The position numbers were made by a program, and so were the translations under genes. 64,000 nt of DNA from Lycocorax pyrrhopterus obiensis. Taxonomy: Eukaryota; Chordata; Aves; Passeriformes; Paradisaeidae. Below are positions 23,621 through 34,500 of this stretch, piece after piece (the first letter of the stretch is position 1; the number at the start of each line of letters is the position of its first letter). The DNA is taken from assembly GCA_014706295.1 (NCBI GenBank), contig JACSVZ010000022.1:7520830-7584829 (forward strand), read 5' to 3'. The notes below the pieces were generated by a model that was not told the DNA's origin, searched no databases, and saw only the letters and a program-made list of their open reading frames with translations.

Positions 23621-26009
23621 AATGTGCTTCCTAACTCAAAAACAGGAACCTGTGGGCTGTAGACAGAAGAGAGCAGAGGAACTGGCGTGAAGCCTCAGGA
23701 GTGTCACATTATGAATTTTAGATTTTCTTCTTTAAATACCTGGGCTGAAATTTGGTGACTTAATTCAAAAGCAAAACTGAGTTCAGTGATCTCACACAAG
23801 CCCCTAGTGGAAATCATTTGTCCAGTTGGAAAGATCACCATATGTTTTACCATGATGAGGTCTTTGATGACAAAGTAAGGCTTGGCCTCCTATCCTTAGC
23901 TAGGAGGACTGGAAGATGGAAGCTTTTAAAAGTGAAGGGTGATGTACATCATTTCACTGCTGCCTGGGGTGAAGTGTGATACAGTACAGCAATTGCATAG
24001 ATGTGGGGAACTCAAAGCTGAAAGAGTGATAGAATTTGCCTATTGGCTTGATGAGTATTGACTGAAATGTTCTCAAAGTCCTAAACGATGTCATTCGGGT
24101 ACTTCAGCTCTGGTTTAAGTGCACAGTAAGGGAAGCTCACACAACAGGGTTACTGTAGAGGCTTGTCCATTGTGTTAAAAAATATTAGAAGAGAGGACCG
24201 CAAACATCTCTTTATAGGATAGTGATGAGACTTATAGGATAAGCCTTAGGATATCAAGAACTCAAGGTGTTGTGCAGGCACAAGGCTGGTGCTTCCAGCC
24301 ATGCTTATACTGCCCAGTGACCAAGACTTTCAGTGGCCAAGTCCTTGGGTGTTTACAGGGAACATCTGGACATTTAAGATGACTGGTGTAATGTAAACTC
24401 CATTAGAGCCATTTAATATTGGCTGGGCATGATCTACTGCAGCCTTTGCCATATTTCTTCGTAGCCCTGAGAGGGGGGATAGTGGTGGCGGGCACTGTTA
24501 GTTTAGAGGACTGAACACCAGCTGCTTAAAACCAGTTTGTCTCAGGCCCCTCTGCAGTGAGGCTGCAAGAAGGTGCTCTGTGTGAACCTCAAGCTCTTTT
24601 CTTCCAGCTATGAGTAAAGCATGGGATGTACTGCAGCACCCTCTGTCTCAGGTCTGGGATGGGACACTTTCTGTTGGCTTGGCATGTGATGGGAGCTGTC
24701 CCCGGGCAGCCACACAGTCTCCAGGGAGAAATGTGTGCCCTCTCGTGCCACTCCTGCCCTCTGCTCCTCTTTCCAGACTTCTGGGTTTCCCTTGACTAAC
24801 CTCGTCCTTGTGAGCACATTTCAATCAGCACTTCCTTCTCTTTTTTCCTTAAATATAAATACCATTAAATGCTCACAGGAGGCACTGTTGTCATCCTGGT
24901 TGAGTATCTGTGTCCACATACATGATTCTTATGTTGTTCCCATCAAATTAAGGACCTAGAACATGAAATTTTTATCAAAAAAAATCAGTTTCCATTTTTC
25001 CAATCCTTCTGTCTCCAGTCTTGCCTGCAAAGGGAAGTCTGGGAGTGCTTTTCACAAAAGATATTGACCAAATGACTTCCAATAGCAAATGGGCATGCGG
25101 GAAATTAAGGATGGTCCATGAACAGCCAGAAACTGGGAAAAGAGGCAAGGTCAGCTGAAGAGAGCCTTATAATTTAATTCCTGCTGAGGAGACAGATAAG
25201 TTGTACATAGTCCTTAGGTTGACCCGGTGCATAAAAACAAATCATGCAGCCAGCTTTAGAGATAAGCATGGCTTCAGAGTTCCCTGGAAAGTGTTTTCCA
25301 ACACTAATGTACAGTCCAACCCAGGGACTTCAACCAAAGGAACAGATTTGGCTGTGGAAATAGTTCTGCTTCCTCCTTTCCTTGCAGTGTAAGTTCGTGC
25401 AGAGGGAAAAGTTTACTCTCTAAAGATTCATGCTGTTAGCGTGATTTTGCTAAGTTTTTGTGTCTGTATCTCAGACTTTATCAAACAGTATGTAGTAAAA
25501 CATCAGTGTGAGGCCTTGTCTAACTTTACCCCTTCTTTTTTATTCAAATGCTTTTAGAGGTGGTCAGAACTGCATCTGGTACTGTCATGTGAATGGCACA
25601 AGTCTCTCAAAATCAGTCTCTCATAGGCTAAACTTGTCCCTGTCACAAAATCTGTGCTGTGCTTAGCCTGAAGTAGGCAGAATACTTATAGCAGGGAAGG
25701 GAGTTGCTGTACAAACCTCTGCCTGCTACAAATCTCCTTTCTCGTGGCTGCTGTGGTTGTGTTTTGGAGAGAGGGACAAAGGGAAAGCACCGCAAACAAT
25801 GCTTTTGCCAAAGTAACATAAGCACTTCAACTTTCTTGAAACGTGTCAGTTCAGAGCCATTCCTTACGAAGGAGTGAGTAAAGGGTTTGATCCAAAGGCT
25901 AGTTGTCAGTAGCAGTCCTGCCCGTTGGCTGCACTGGGGTTTGTATTTGGCCCTAAATCCTACAGCTGTGCCCATTAAAAATTAAGTAAAAAGCCTTGGC
26001 AAAGGGTTC
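23621..26009. other. Unique noncoding sequence
   Basis: Nothing recognisable. A small direct repeat of TTATAGGATA occurs twice at about 24210-24241. Opposite-strand open frames at 24.6-24.8 kb overlap one another and are not supported as genes. A 110-codon minus frame at 25.64-25.98 kb shows no known domain. Confidence 0.6.
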
Positions 26010-26460
26010 CAAGCACCGTAAACAAATGTGTTCCTAATATGAAATGCATTTAATGGAGTTTTGCAGCATTGGTCTCCCAGGCAAGCATATTAGTCTCTGT
26101 TTTCCCTCCCTGTCCTAATGGCCACAGCCAGAGGGGGGCTGGTTTGAACTGTGGAGGAGGCTGGTTTTTATCCACATTGAGTGGAGAGGCATAAATTGGC
26201 ATTCCATATCATCATAAAAAAAAACTTCCCAGCAATTATTAAAAGATTCTTATCTCTTGCTCCCTACATGGATAATGAGATCCCTCTCTGCTGGACTGAG
26301 ACAGCCTGTCTCTCAGCTCACTTAATGAAATGGACCCAAGTTTGCAAATTAGCATAGCCCTGACTCCAAACGTAACCTCTTGTTGTCTAGTTGTACATCA
26401 AGGCCCCTGGCTTATGTCTTTTCTTATTAACACCCCGTAATCATGTCAACCCTCTTTAGT
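26010..26460. promoter_or_regulatory. Candidate conserved noncoding element
   Basis: A 450-base repeat-free block carries dense motif-like words: CCGTAAACAAATG (forkhead-like), AGCAATTATTAAAAG, TTCTTATCTCTTGC (GATA-like, reverse), GGATAATGAGATC, TTTGCAAATTAGCATAGCC (POU/homeobox-like) and CCCCGTAATCATG. There is no coding frame. It is among the strongest enhancer lookalikes in the window. Conservation was not tested. Confidence 0.45.
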
Positions 26461-26642
26461 TTTCATTTCCTGTTTCCTTTTACAAATTCACTTTTGAGTT
26501 TTGAGCACGATGTTGGATGCCTTTGGATGCAGTGAGATTTTATTTTTGTCTCATTTTTAACATTATTGCAGTATAAGTTTATCAGTGGGTCCTGGGGTGG
26601 ATCAGGGAATCTGTTTTCTGTTCCATATTTTTGCTGGTTGGT

Positions 26643-26836
26643 TGCCATGTGATCTTAAAGCAGCTCCTTTTGTATGTCTGTGCTCATTTCCCTTCCACTT
26701 TTTAGGGTTTTTATTTTAGACTGTAAAATCTCAGGGACAGATATTTTGTCTTGGCCTAAATTTGGTCGGTGCCTTGTAGAGTGTTTTTTTGTTTCTGCGA
26801 GGTTGTCTGTGTAATAGACTATTAATAATAATAAAG
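26643..26836 (+). repeat. Ancient MIR-like (core-SINE/L2-tail) copy
   Basis: Blocks occur in the order expected for this family: GCCATGTGATCTTAAAGCAG, CTGTGCTCATTTCCCTTCC, TTTAGACTGTAAAATCTCAG, GGGACAGATATTTTGTCTTG, GGTCGGTGCCTTGTAGAGTG and a terminal ATTAATAATAATAA. The family form is roughly gtgaccttgggcaagtcac, ctctgtgcctcatttccc, tagactgtaagctc, gggcagggactttgtctt, cagcgcctagcacagtg, aataataataa. It is old but nearly complete at its 3' half and ends in the usual A/T triplet tail. Confidence 0.8.
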
Positions 26837-27409
26837 AACAGTGATCTTGGGCCCTAACAAACACAATGTGCTAAAGGCTTTCTAAGAAGTCAAGAAGGAT
26901 GAACCCTTTGAAACTCTTTTTCTTTCTCTCTCCCCTGATGTGAAACTTCATTGTTGGACCTTGAGAGTAATAAATCAAAGCAGCTGAAAGAAGAGAATCG
27001 TGATTTCTTTTGCCCATGTGTAGCTGACCCAATCTGCCTTTGATAAGGCAGTGCCCTTCCACTTTATCCACTACCCTACTAATTATCCTTCACTTTCATG
27101 AGCACTAAAATCCACTCACACATTAGAATAAAAAAAGAAACAGGACTGTGATTAGTTGTGTACAGATAAGAAGCAGCCCACAGTGTTAGCTGGGTAATAA
27201 CATTTTCTAAGACTCCTTTTTTTTTTTTCCCTGGAATTCATTTCCTCTCACTTACATCCATGGCAGTAAAAAGTACTTACAGTTTGTAACACAAAAGATA
27301 ACTCTTCAATGCAAAGCTCTAGTGTGTGTCTTTAAAAGATTTACTCCTTTATCAAGTATTAATTTAAGAAAGGGTGCCTTGTAGGTAAGGCAATGACATC
27401 AGTCGTAGT
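26837..27409. other. Unique noncoding sequence
   Basis: No gene or repeat recognised. A T-run lies at about 27217-27228. A 66-codon minus-strand frame at 26.87-27.07 kb has no family match. Confidence 0.55.
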
Positions 27410-27600
27410 CTTCAGGGCAGCAGATTTATTAATTTAATAGGTTTATCCATTTTACAGCTTGGATAATCATATTTCACTAAACTGGTACACAAGGAGCCCT
27501 CAGCCCATCTGACAGCTTTATTCTTGTGTAAGTTAACAAGCACATTTTGTACTCATGACCTTGTGAATTGTACAAGTGCGAGGAGCTAGAGAGGAATGAC
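27410..27600. promoter_or_regulatory. Candidate conserved noncoding element
   Basis: A compact block with TTTATTAATTTAATAGG, TGGATAATCATATTTC, CCATCTGACAGC (E-box/MEIS-like TGACAG) and AAGTTAACAAG, free of simple repeats and coding potential. It resembles homeobox-bound enhancers by composition only. Part of it (TTATCCATTTTACAG) also faintly resembles a MIR-like element. Confidence 0.3.
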
Positions 27601-27842
27601 AGACCAAATCCAAGGAACATGTCAGCATTTCAGTTTTCCTGAACGAGATTTATAAAGGGAACTGTGAGGAACCTCAGCTGAAAAGAGAACTTAAACATTT
27701 GTTAATTTATCTGGTTTAAGAAAATATGCAGAATTTAAAAAAAAATTAAAAATTAATGGAAGGTTAATTTAAAAAATAAGGGCCTAATACATTTATCAAA
27801 GACATCAGTTTAACAGTAGAATTGTTCCCCTGACTATAGAGG

Positions 27843-27866
27843 AGTTGTTCTTGAGCTGGAACAACT
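27843..27866. repeat. Perfect 8-bp inverted repeat
   Basis: AGTTGTTC at 27843-27850 pairs exactly with GAACAACT at 27859-27866 around an eight-base loop. It could be a small hairpin or a dyad protein site. There is no T-run after it and no reason to call a terminator in a vertebrate genome. A stem of this length is expected by chance in 64 kb. Confidence 0.5.
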
Positions 27867-28929
27867 GTAAAAGAATTGGGCTGGGTTTGTCTGAGGTAAA
27901 TTCCTTTGGTACATGCTTATGTTTACTCCTCGTGTTTCTCTGTGCTTGCTGTGGCCACTAAATTCCCCCTGTAAGTGTCTAAAATTCTTGAAACTGGCTG
28001 GGAATTAGAAGATTAAGGCAAGAATGGAGCCAAGATTTTCAAAACACCTCGATAAAAAACATTTTTTAGTTAAAACCCACAGGAATATTTGTTGCTTGAA
28101 AGCATTTCTTGTTTGCTGTATAGGAAAGACAGCAAGCACACACTTCTTTACTGCTTGTCATTTCTTGTCCTATTGAACTGTTGGGAGAAAAAGAAAATAT
28201 TTCCCTATTTGTTTAAAAGCTTCACTTGAAACTGCACTTCGTAAAAACCATGTTTCAGTGTCTCGATGAAAAGATGACTTATTCAGGAAGAAGATATTTC
28301 CTGTGCAAAATAACATTCAGCTGAAAATTAACTTGTGTCAGAAAATTCAACATAGAAGTTGGGGCTAATCCTACTCTGTCCTTTTAATAAAAGCAAAAGC
28401 TGAGCTACTTACACTGTACGAACTGCAAGCTCTTCAAATAAAAGAGCAAATACCTGGGACCTCATCATAAAATGGTCAATTTGGCAGCAGGGAAAGAACT
28501 GAAAGAATTGTAGACCTCAGGGATTTATTTTCATTTATATTCAAGCTCCTTTACACATTCTTGACACATAAAGAGGGGTATTTTGTGCAAATCGGAATCA
28601 GGCCGTGGAGACAGAAATTTCAAAAGCTCGGAGTATTAGTTGAACATGACAGGGCAGTGCTGAGATACAATGTGCCCTTAATTTACTCTCCTCTATACCC
28701 CTCACTTGCATTTCACTCATTTTTGACAGCAGGCGATGCCTTTCCAGCTTCTCCTCGCAGGTGTCAAGGTCTGTCTGTCCAAGCTGAATGCAGAGCAAAG
28801 TCAAACACTCGCTCTGAAAGTTTAGAAAACTTCACGTCCTCTTCCAGTCACTTGCACCTTCTGGTTTGTACACAGCAATAGTGTTTGGGTTTAAAGTGTT
28901 GTATGAGGATATTTATGTTTGCCAGAGAA
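27867..28929. other. Unique AT-rich noncoding sequence
   Basis: No transposon or gene recognised. A 106-codon plus frame at 28.56-28.88 kb overlaps a minus-strand frame of 68 codons and resembles no family. Confidence 0.55.
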
Positions 28930-29030
28930 TTCCTTCTAAAAGGAAATATTATTAATCATGTTGCATTTTGAGCTGTTGTATTTACAGCAATTTAGGAACT
29001 TTCACCATAAAGTACACAAACAAGTGTCAC
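28930..29030. promoter_or_regulatory. Candidate conserved noncoding element
   Basis: A short block containing ATATTATTAATCATGTTGC and CACAAACAAGTGTCAC (forkhead- and NKX2-like words) next to CAGCAATTTAGG. No repeat or coding frame overlaps it. Inference from motif content only. Confidence 0.25.
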
Positions 29031-29514
29031 ACAGGGAAAACATTTCTCTTGTTGCTAAAAATTTAGTGCTGCTGCCTGCTGTGCACTAGAAAGAAAAAAA
29101 AAAGAATGAACCTTCTGTTTGGCCCTTTTTTAATTTGCAGGGCCTGAAAACCTAATTGTGTGCTGCCTTTAGGCATGTTCCCTGTAGGTCTGGCAGGACT
29201 GCTCTGAGAGATATTTTTGGTTGGTTTTTTTGGGGATCTTGTGTTTATTTTCCCATCTGGAAGACTGCAAATCGAGGTGATGTTTCCAAGGCATTGTCAT
29301 GGAATTGAAACTCCCATTTAATTTCCGACCCTCAGAGGGACACAAAGAAGGTTGTGCTAGAGGATGCCAAACCCCATCTTGCCTAAAACTGGCAAGAAAG
29401 GAGCTTCTCGTTAGAGGTGACACCGTGGTCCCAGCAGGCTCTGGAGATCTTGATCATTCCCTTTTCTCTTCTTCCAGACTGAACATGCTCAATCACAGGG
29501 ATGTGTTTTAGTTG
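29031..29514. other. Unique noncoding sequence
   Basis: No gene is recognised. Open frames at 29.17-29.51 kb occur on both strands. A poly-A/G patch lies near 29090-29105. Confidence 0.5.
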
Positions 29515-29790
29515 GCTGTGGATGCGTTACCAGTTGGGATCCCTAATTATTATCAATTTGCAGATTGCCTGGAATGTCTTATTAAAATTCGTGCAGAATG
29601 ATTGATCATAATCAAAAAATTAATCACCAATCAGCCCTGGCAATTAACATTAGCAAGTCTATTTGCATATATCTGGTAATTTATGCTGCTGCTGGAGGAA
29701 GGGACTTTTCCTGAATGTTATTGATTAGGTGAGAAGAGCCAGATGCTTCTTTCACTGGGACAGGAGCCTTTATTAGATAGGGTTATTAGA
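29515..29790. promoter_or_regulatory. Candidate enhancer, dense homeobox and POU motifs
   Basis: The block holds CTAATTATTATC, ATTGATCATAATC, AAATTAATCACC, CCAATCAGCC, GCAATTAACATTAG, an exact octamer ATTTGCAT at 29661-29668, GGTAATTTATGC and GTTATTGATTAGG. These are homeobox, TALE/PBX-like and POU-type words packed into about 270 bases with no simple repeat and no coding frame. This is the best enhancer lookalike I found. Activity and conservation are inferred. Confidence 0.5.
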
Positions 29791-30439
29791 TTGATAATGT
29801 GTAAGGAACTGAAGTCTGCTCTGACATGGGCATCTTCAAGTGTCCAAAAGGAATTTCTTACATATTAAAAATGGTATATTTTGCTTTAAAAAACTTTGAC
29901 TTTTGGCTCTTGTTTACTGTAGGTGTTTTAAATCCATTAGGATAAAAACACATCATAATATCAGCCCAGGCAGTGAGATTTTCATTGCAAGAAGTTACTT
30001 AATAGATGTTGTTATTTACTGTTATGAATAAGGAATTTGCAGGCTTGCAATTAATTTGATGAATTGGGGTATTTAAGCTACGAAGAACTGCATAACAAAG
30101 TCTTAGCAGAGGTTGACAATAGTGTGCACTGTTCAGCCAGTGGATATTTTTAATAAATTTTTAATCTTTCTGCAGTTTTTTCTTTTTAAATTGATATTTT
30201 TATTAATGTATTTGAGGTTTATTATCCAGTCATCAACACTGATTTATTTTTTTTTCAAATTTGCTTGGAATTGCTTATGGGATAGCACATCTGTTTGAGA
30301 TGTTATGAGCCTGGTATTTATGTTATGGTTTCTGGTATTTATAATCTTTTTTGCACTGTAACCTTTGGTTTTGCTTCAACATCTTTCTGTGTCTCTCATG
30401 CATGGTGCTGTAACTGCAACTACATGAAAATACAGGCTC
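29791..30439. other. AT-rich unique sequence
   Basis: No repeat family or gene recognised. T-rich stretches at 30.17-30.26 kb create a 61-codon frame rich in Phe and Leu that is an artefact of composition. Confidence 0.55.
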
Positions 30440-30635
30440 TACTATCATAAATTCAGATTAGTTTTTCATTTATAACTGCTTAAATATTAAGAGCAAATTA
30501 ATTTAAGCCAATAGGCGAAGTGATAACAGTTTATCCTCTGGCCGTGTCGGCCCTACTCGTGATAGCAGAATTAAATCTATTCCAATAACCAAAGAGGGTC
30601 AACAATTTAAGTGACAAAATTATATTGAAAAGAAG
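30440..30635. promoter_or_regulatory. Candidate conserved noncoding element
   Basis: An AT-rich block with embedded CpGs: GCAAATTAATTTAAGCC, GATAACAGTTTATCC (near-palindromic), GGCCGTGTCGGCC, CAGAATTAAATC and AACCAAAGAGGGTC. The even mixture of homeobox, GATA/SOX-like and GC words without repeats is typical of conserved enhancers. No open frame of note. Confidence 0.4.
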
Positions 30636-31059
30636 GGCCAGCAAAACCAGGATTTTTCTCTCTAGTGTCTGAATTTAAAAGGCAGAACAATCCAAAAGAT
30701 GTTTAATTTAAAAATTTGCTTTCCTTTGATTGATGATAATTCTTAGTTTTAGCTTTGTTGTAAGCTAGAAATCTTTGTAGTTCGTAGAGGATTTTAAAAG
30801 AACCTCTTGTATCGAAACTCTAAAACTCTGTGCTGATTTTAAAACTAAAAAGTGCTCTCTAAAACACATGAGTAAATAATAGGAAGCTCTATTCCTAGCA
30901 TAGCCAGATTGGTTTGATCCCTGATGTTAGCTCTGTGCTTATCTCAGTCTTTCTTGAACAAAGATATTTTTCTTATTTATCTGTCTGTATACATTAATCT
31001 GTTTTGCAGGCTTTGAATGCCTGCATCCTTAATGCCATTAATATATTTCTCTGGGTTTC
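30636..31059. other. Unique AT-rich noncoding sequence
   Basis: Nothing gene-like or repeat-like is recognised between the two enhancer-like blocks. Confidence 0.5.
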
Positions 31060-31500
31060 TGGACTTAATTTTTCTCCCATTATTGCATCCTCAGGTTGAT
31101 TTGAAATGGGAACAAATCAGACTCCAGCTCCGATCCGATAATCAGACCCACAGTCGCTCCTTTTTCTTTCGGTGAGCATTAAGTGATCTGAGAAGAGCCT
31201 GATCAAACCCCAACTATACCCTGAGATCTCGCATTAACCAGTCATCACAGCTGGTTTTTGCTGGAGTTCGTTGGTAACCATGAGCTCTTGTCACTGCAGA
31301 GTTCAGAGGTTAATTGAAATCAGGGAGCCATAACCCATTCAATTGCCCCGTTAATTGCGCCCAGCTCCTCCCGCAGCCTCCCGGCCCCAGCGGCCGCAGG
31401 GGACAGCTGCCACTGGGCCCCTGTCACCCAGCTGGATGGCTGGGAGAGCTGGGACCTCTGAGCCACTGGAGCCCATGGAAAATGTCTGCGAGAGGGGAAA
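31060..31500. promoter_or_regulatory. Candidate regulatory element with GC-rich flank
   Basis: The first 270 bases carry TTGATTTGAAATGGG, CCGATCCGATAATCAGACCC, GCATTAAGTGATC, TCGCATTAACCAGTC, GAGGTTAATTGAAATC and CCCGTTAATTGCGCC. They pass directly into a GC-rich stretch (31350-31500) with GGCCCCAGCGGCCGC. The homeobox-type TAAT words beside CpG-bearing sequence suggest an enhancer or a small CpG-type promoter. Frames of 65-150 codons here lie on both strands and match nothing known. Confidence 0.4.
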
Positions 31501-34500
31501 GGGGCATGTGCTGGAGGAGAGGGAGCTGGTGACATCCCCATACATCATCCCCCCGCCACGGCGTTACCAGTTTGTGGTGCTGAGAGCTGGGAATGCTCTG
31601 AGATTTATGGCAGGTGTGCTTTGCTCAGTGCAGAGCTTTGGTTGGGGAAAACGGGGAGGAGTTGGTTGGGATCCTGGGAGACTGGCAGGGATTTCTGGCA
31701 GTGGTTTGCAAGGATGGTCTTTATGCTGCAGGAGTTCATATTGCATTGGACAAGTAATATTTTATGGTTCAGATATATCAGTTTCCCTTCTTCTTTCACC
31801 AAATTGATATGAACAGTGGAATTTTGCTAGTAGCTATTAACTATCAGATGTTGTGGTGGTAACTTTCTCCAGGGTTTCTGCAGTCAGCAGTTAGGCACTA
31901 TTTACCCTACAGTAACCAGAGAAGCGCAGCAAATTTCAGAACTGAAGGGACATTAAAATGTTAAAATAAATCTGAATCTTGTAAATCTATACTGACCTTG
32001 GGGAAAGGGGGGGGAAATCTTTGCCTTCAGTGGGAGCTGACTTTGGTCTGGACAAAAAGAAGTCTTCCCACTTGGGGTAGTTTTGAAGTTTTGAGCATAA
32101 GGATGGAAAATCACTTTGAGATTACTTAGAGATGGGTGCACTACGAGTGTCCTAAAAGCTTCAATACTCAGATAAAGGATCTAAAAACCTCACATTGCGT
32201 GTTTGTCCAAATTTACCTGATCTAAACCCCAATTTTAATGAATATTGAGCATAGGCCTGCAAGATCCTTTCCTCCCTTTTTCTTCTCACAGCTGCCTCTC
32301 CCAGACAAAGCCCAGCTCTCCAGTGCATCCCAGCCAGCCCGGAGCAGACACCCTGCCCTGTGCCCAGTTCCTGCTGCTGTGTGTCTGTGCAAATGTCAGT
32401 GCTGTGTCCCTGGGGAAATGCAGTCTGCAGTCAGGACCCTGCTCTCATGTGCTGCACAAGCCCGAGACAGACCCACCTCTTGTCTTTATTCCCTGATTTT
32501 AATCTCAGTTCTTTTTAATCTGGGTTCAAGTGACCGTTCTCAGTGCTAGGGGGTGGCAGTGTGAGTATTACAGCCTGAAATGAGGGCCATGTTCCAATCA
32601 CAGTGAAGTTTGTAAATCACCCAAATGATTCTTAGGAGTAGTTTTCTAATCTCTTGTTACTCAGCCCCCAAAAATAACAATGTAACAGTGCTGGTAGAAA
32701 TTTCTGGTTTTTTTAAACACATTAAAATGAAACATCCTTGTATCTTCTTTCAAAAAAGGCAAAAGCAAATCCCAAACTGTTGAAATCTTGTTAATGAAAA
32801 CTGAAAATTTTTTAATTTCACAGCTCTTATTTATTTTCAAAAAACAAACAAAAATTCTCCTAAAAACTCTCTTGTTGTTTTTATGACCAAGAGCAGCATT
32901 TTCTGGTTGTTTCTTCAACTAAAAAAAAGATCAAAGTTACCTGGTTCTGTTTGATTTTAACCCACAAATATTACTTTGAAATGTGACTTAGCTTCTGACA
33001 AGCAAATAAAAATTATCATTTCTATTCTGTATACACTTAGAGCTAATACTTCATAAAAGCTTCTCCTCTGATGGGGTGACAACATATATAGACTATACAC
33101 AACCATGAAAGGTTTTTTCTCTGTAATTTATGTGCCCCTGCCACATACTGAGCCCATACACTGCAGAGGAGGAGAAGGTAAATCAATCAAGGGTGATTTC
33201 CAGTGAACAGCCATATCACATCTACCACCCATTTGCTCTTGGCTGGCTGAGAAATGAAGCAATTTAAACCTATTGGGTCACACTGAAATGGGGGCCAAAA
33301 TCTTATCAATGTGCTGCACACAATGGAGCCTCATTTCATCTTCATTTCCAGAGGTCCATGGGCTGTGGCGTGTCCCCGCAGTCCATCAGTGTCTCTGGTA
33401 TTGCAGCCAGCCCCTGGCTGCTCAGCTGATGCCAGAGGTGGGAAAAAGCAACTCTTTGGTATGAAAGGGGAGGCTCTAGATTGGAACTTTTTTGATCTAC
33501 AGGAAAAAATACGGAGGAAAGCACAATTAGTGTTCAGTTATAATGCACATATGAAGATAAGCCTGAGAAATCCAATGTTGGGGTGGAATATGAGATGGGA
33601 AAATAAATGTTCTCCATTCACTTGCTTAATGTTTCATATAATCTTGGAAGTATTCCACTGCCTGATCCTCATATTTTCAGATTATTTCCACATCTGTCTC
33701 AAAGCCATATCCTCCTCAAATGGACCAAGCAGCTAGTTTCTTAGTTAAAATAATAATAACAAAGTGTAAGAGCACCCCAAGCGTGCTGAAGCTCCCCACA
33801 GCTCATGCTCTGAGCAGAGGAAAGCACCTGGAAAGGCTCAGAGCCCGTCCCAAGCCCGCAGGCAGGAGTAACACACGGCATGTGTTCGCCGCTGGGTTTT
33901 CCTGTTCCTTGTTGCTTCATATTAAAAATGAAATTCCATATGGACTTTTCAATGGTTGCTTGGAAATTGGATGTCTGACACCCCAGAGGGACGTACTGGA
34001 ATTCTGCCCCTGATTGCATTTCTCCCTTCTCCCCCACAGGAGGAGTCAAAGGTTATGGTCCAGAGGAGAAGGAGATTGTCAGCAGCAGGTTCTCCTCAAG
34101 CTTGAGAGGAAGCTTCTTCCCTTCAGTAATGTGAGTAGGTCGTGTGTGGATGTAAATGAATTTAGGAATCTGATTCAAAATAAACTGACATGAACAAGAA
34201 ATTTGAGGCTGACCCCAAAATAAATTGTTGTCATCCTAAACATTGGCAAAAGGAGTGAAACAAAGCAAGCAGAAATAAAGAGGCAGTTCAGAGCTAGGCA
34301 CAAATCTTCATCCAAATCTCTTTTGTTTTTTAACCTGCTTAAGGAAGAATAAAAGGGCTTCTCTGAACTATAACACTTCTAAGCAGCTTTTTGAAAACTT
34401 CAGAAATAAGAATATTTTTAGTATCTCTTGCCGTGTTGTTCTCTCCAGTGTGATGTCACCCTTCTCCCAAGGGACCTGGGCTTATCTGTGCCAGGGTCAC

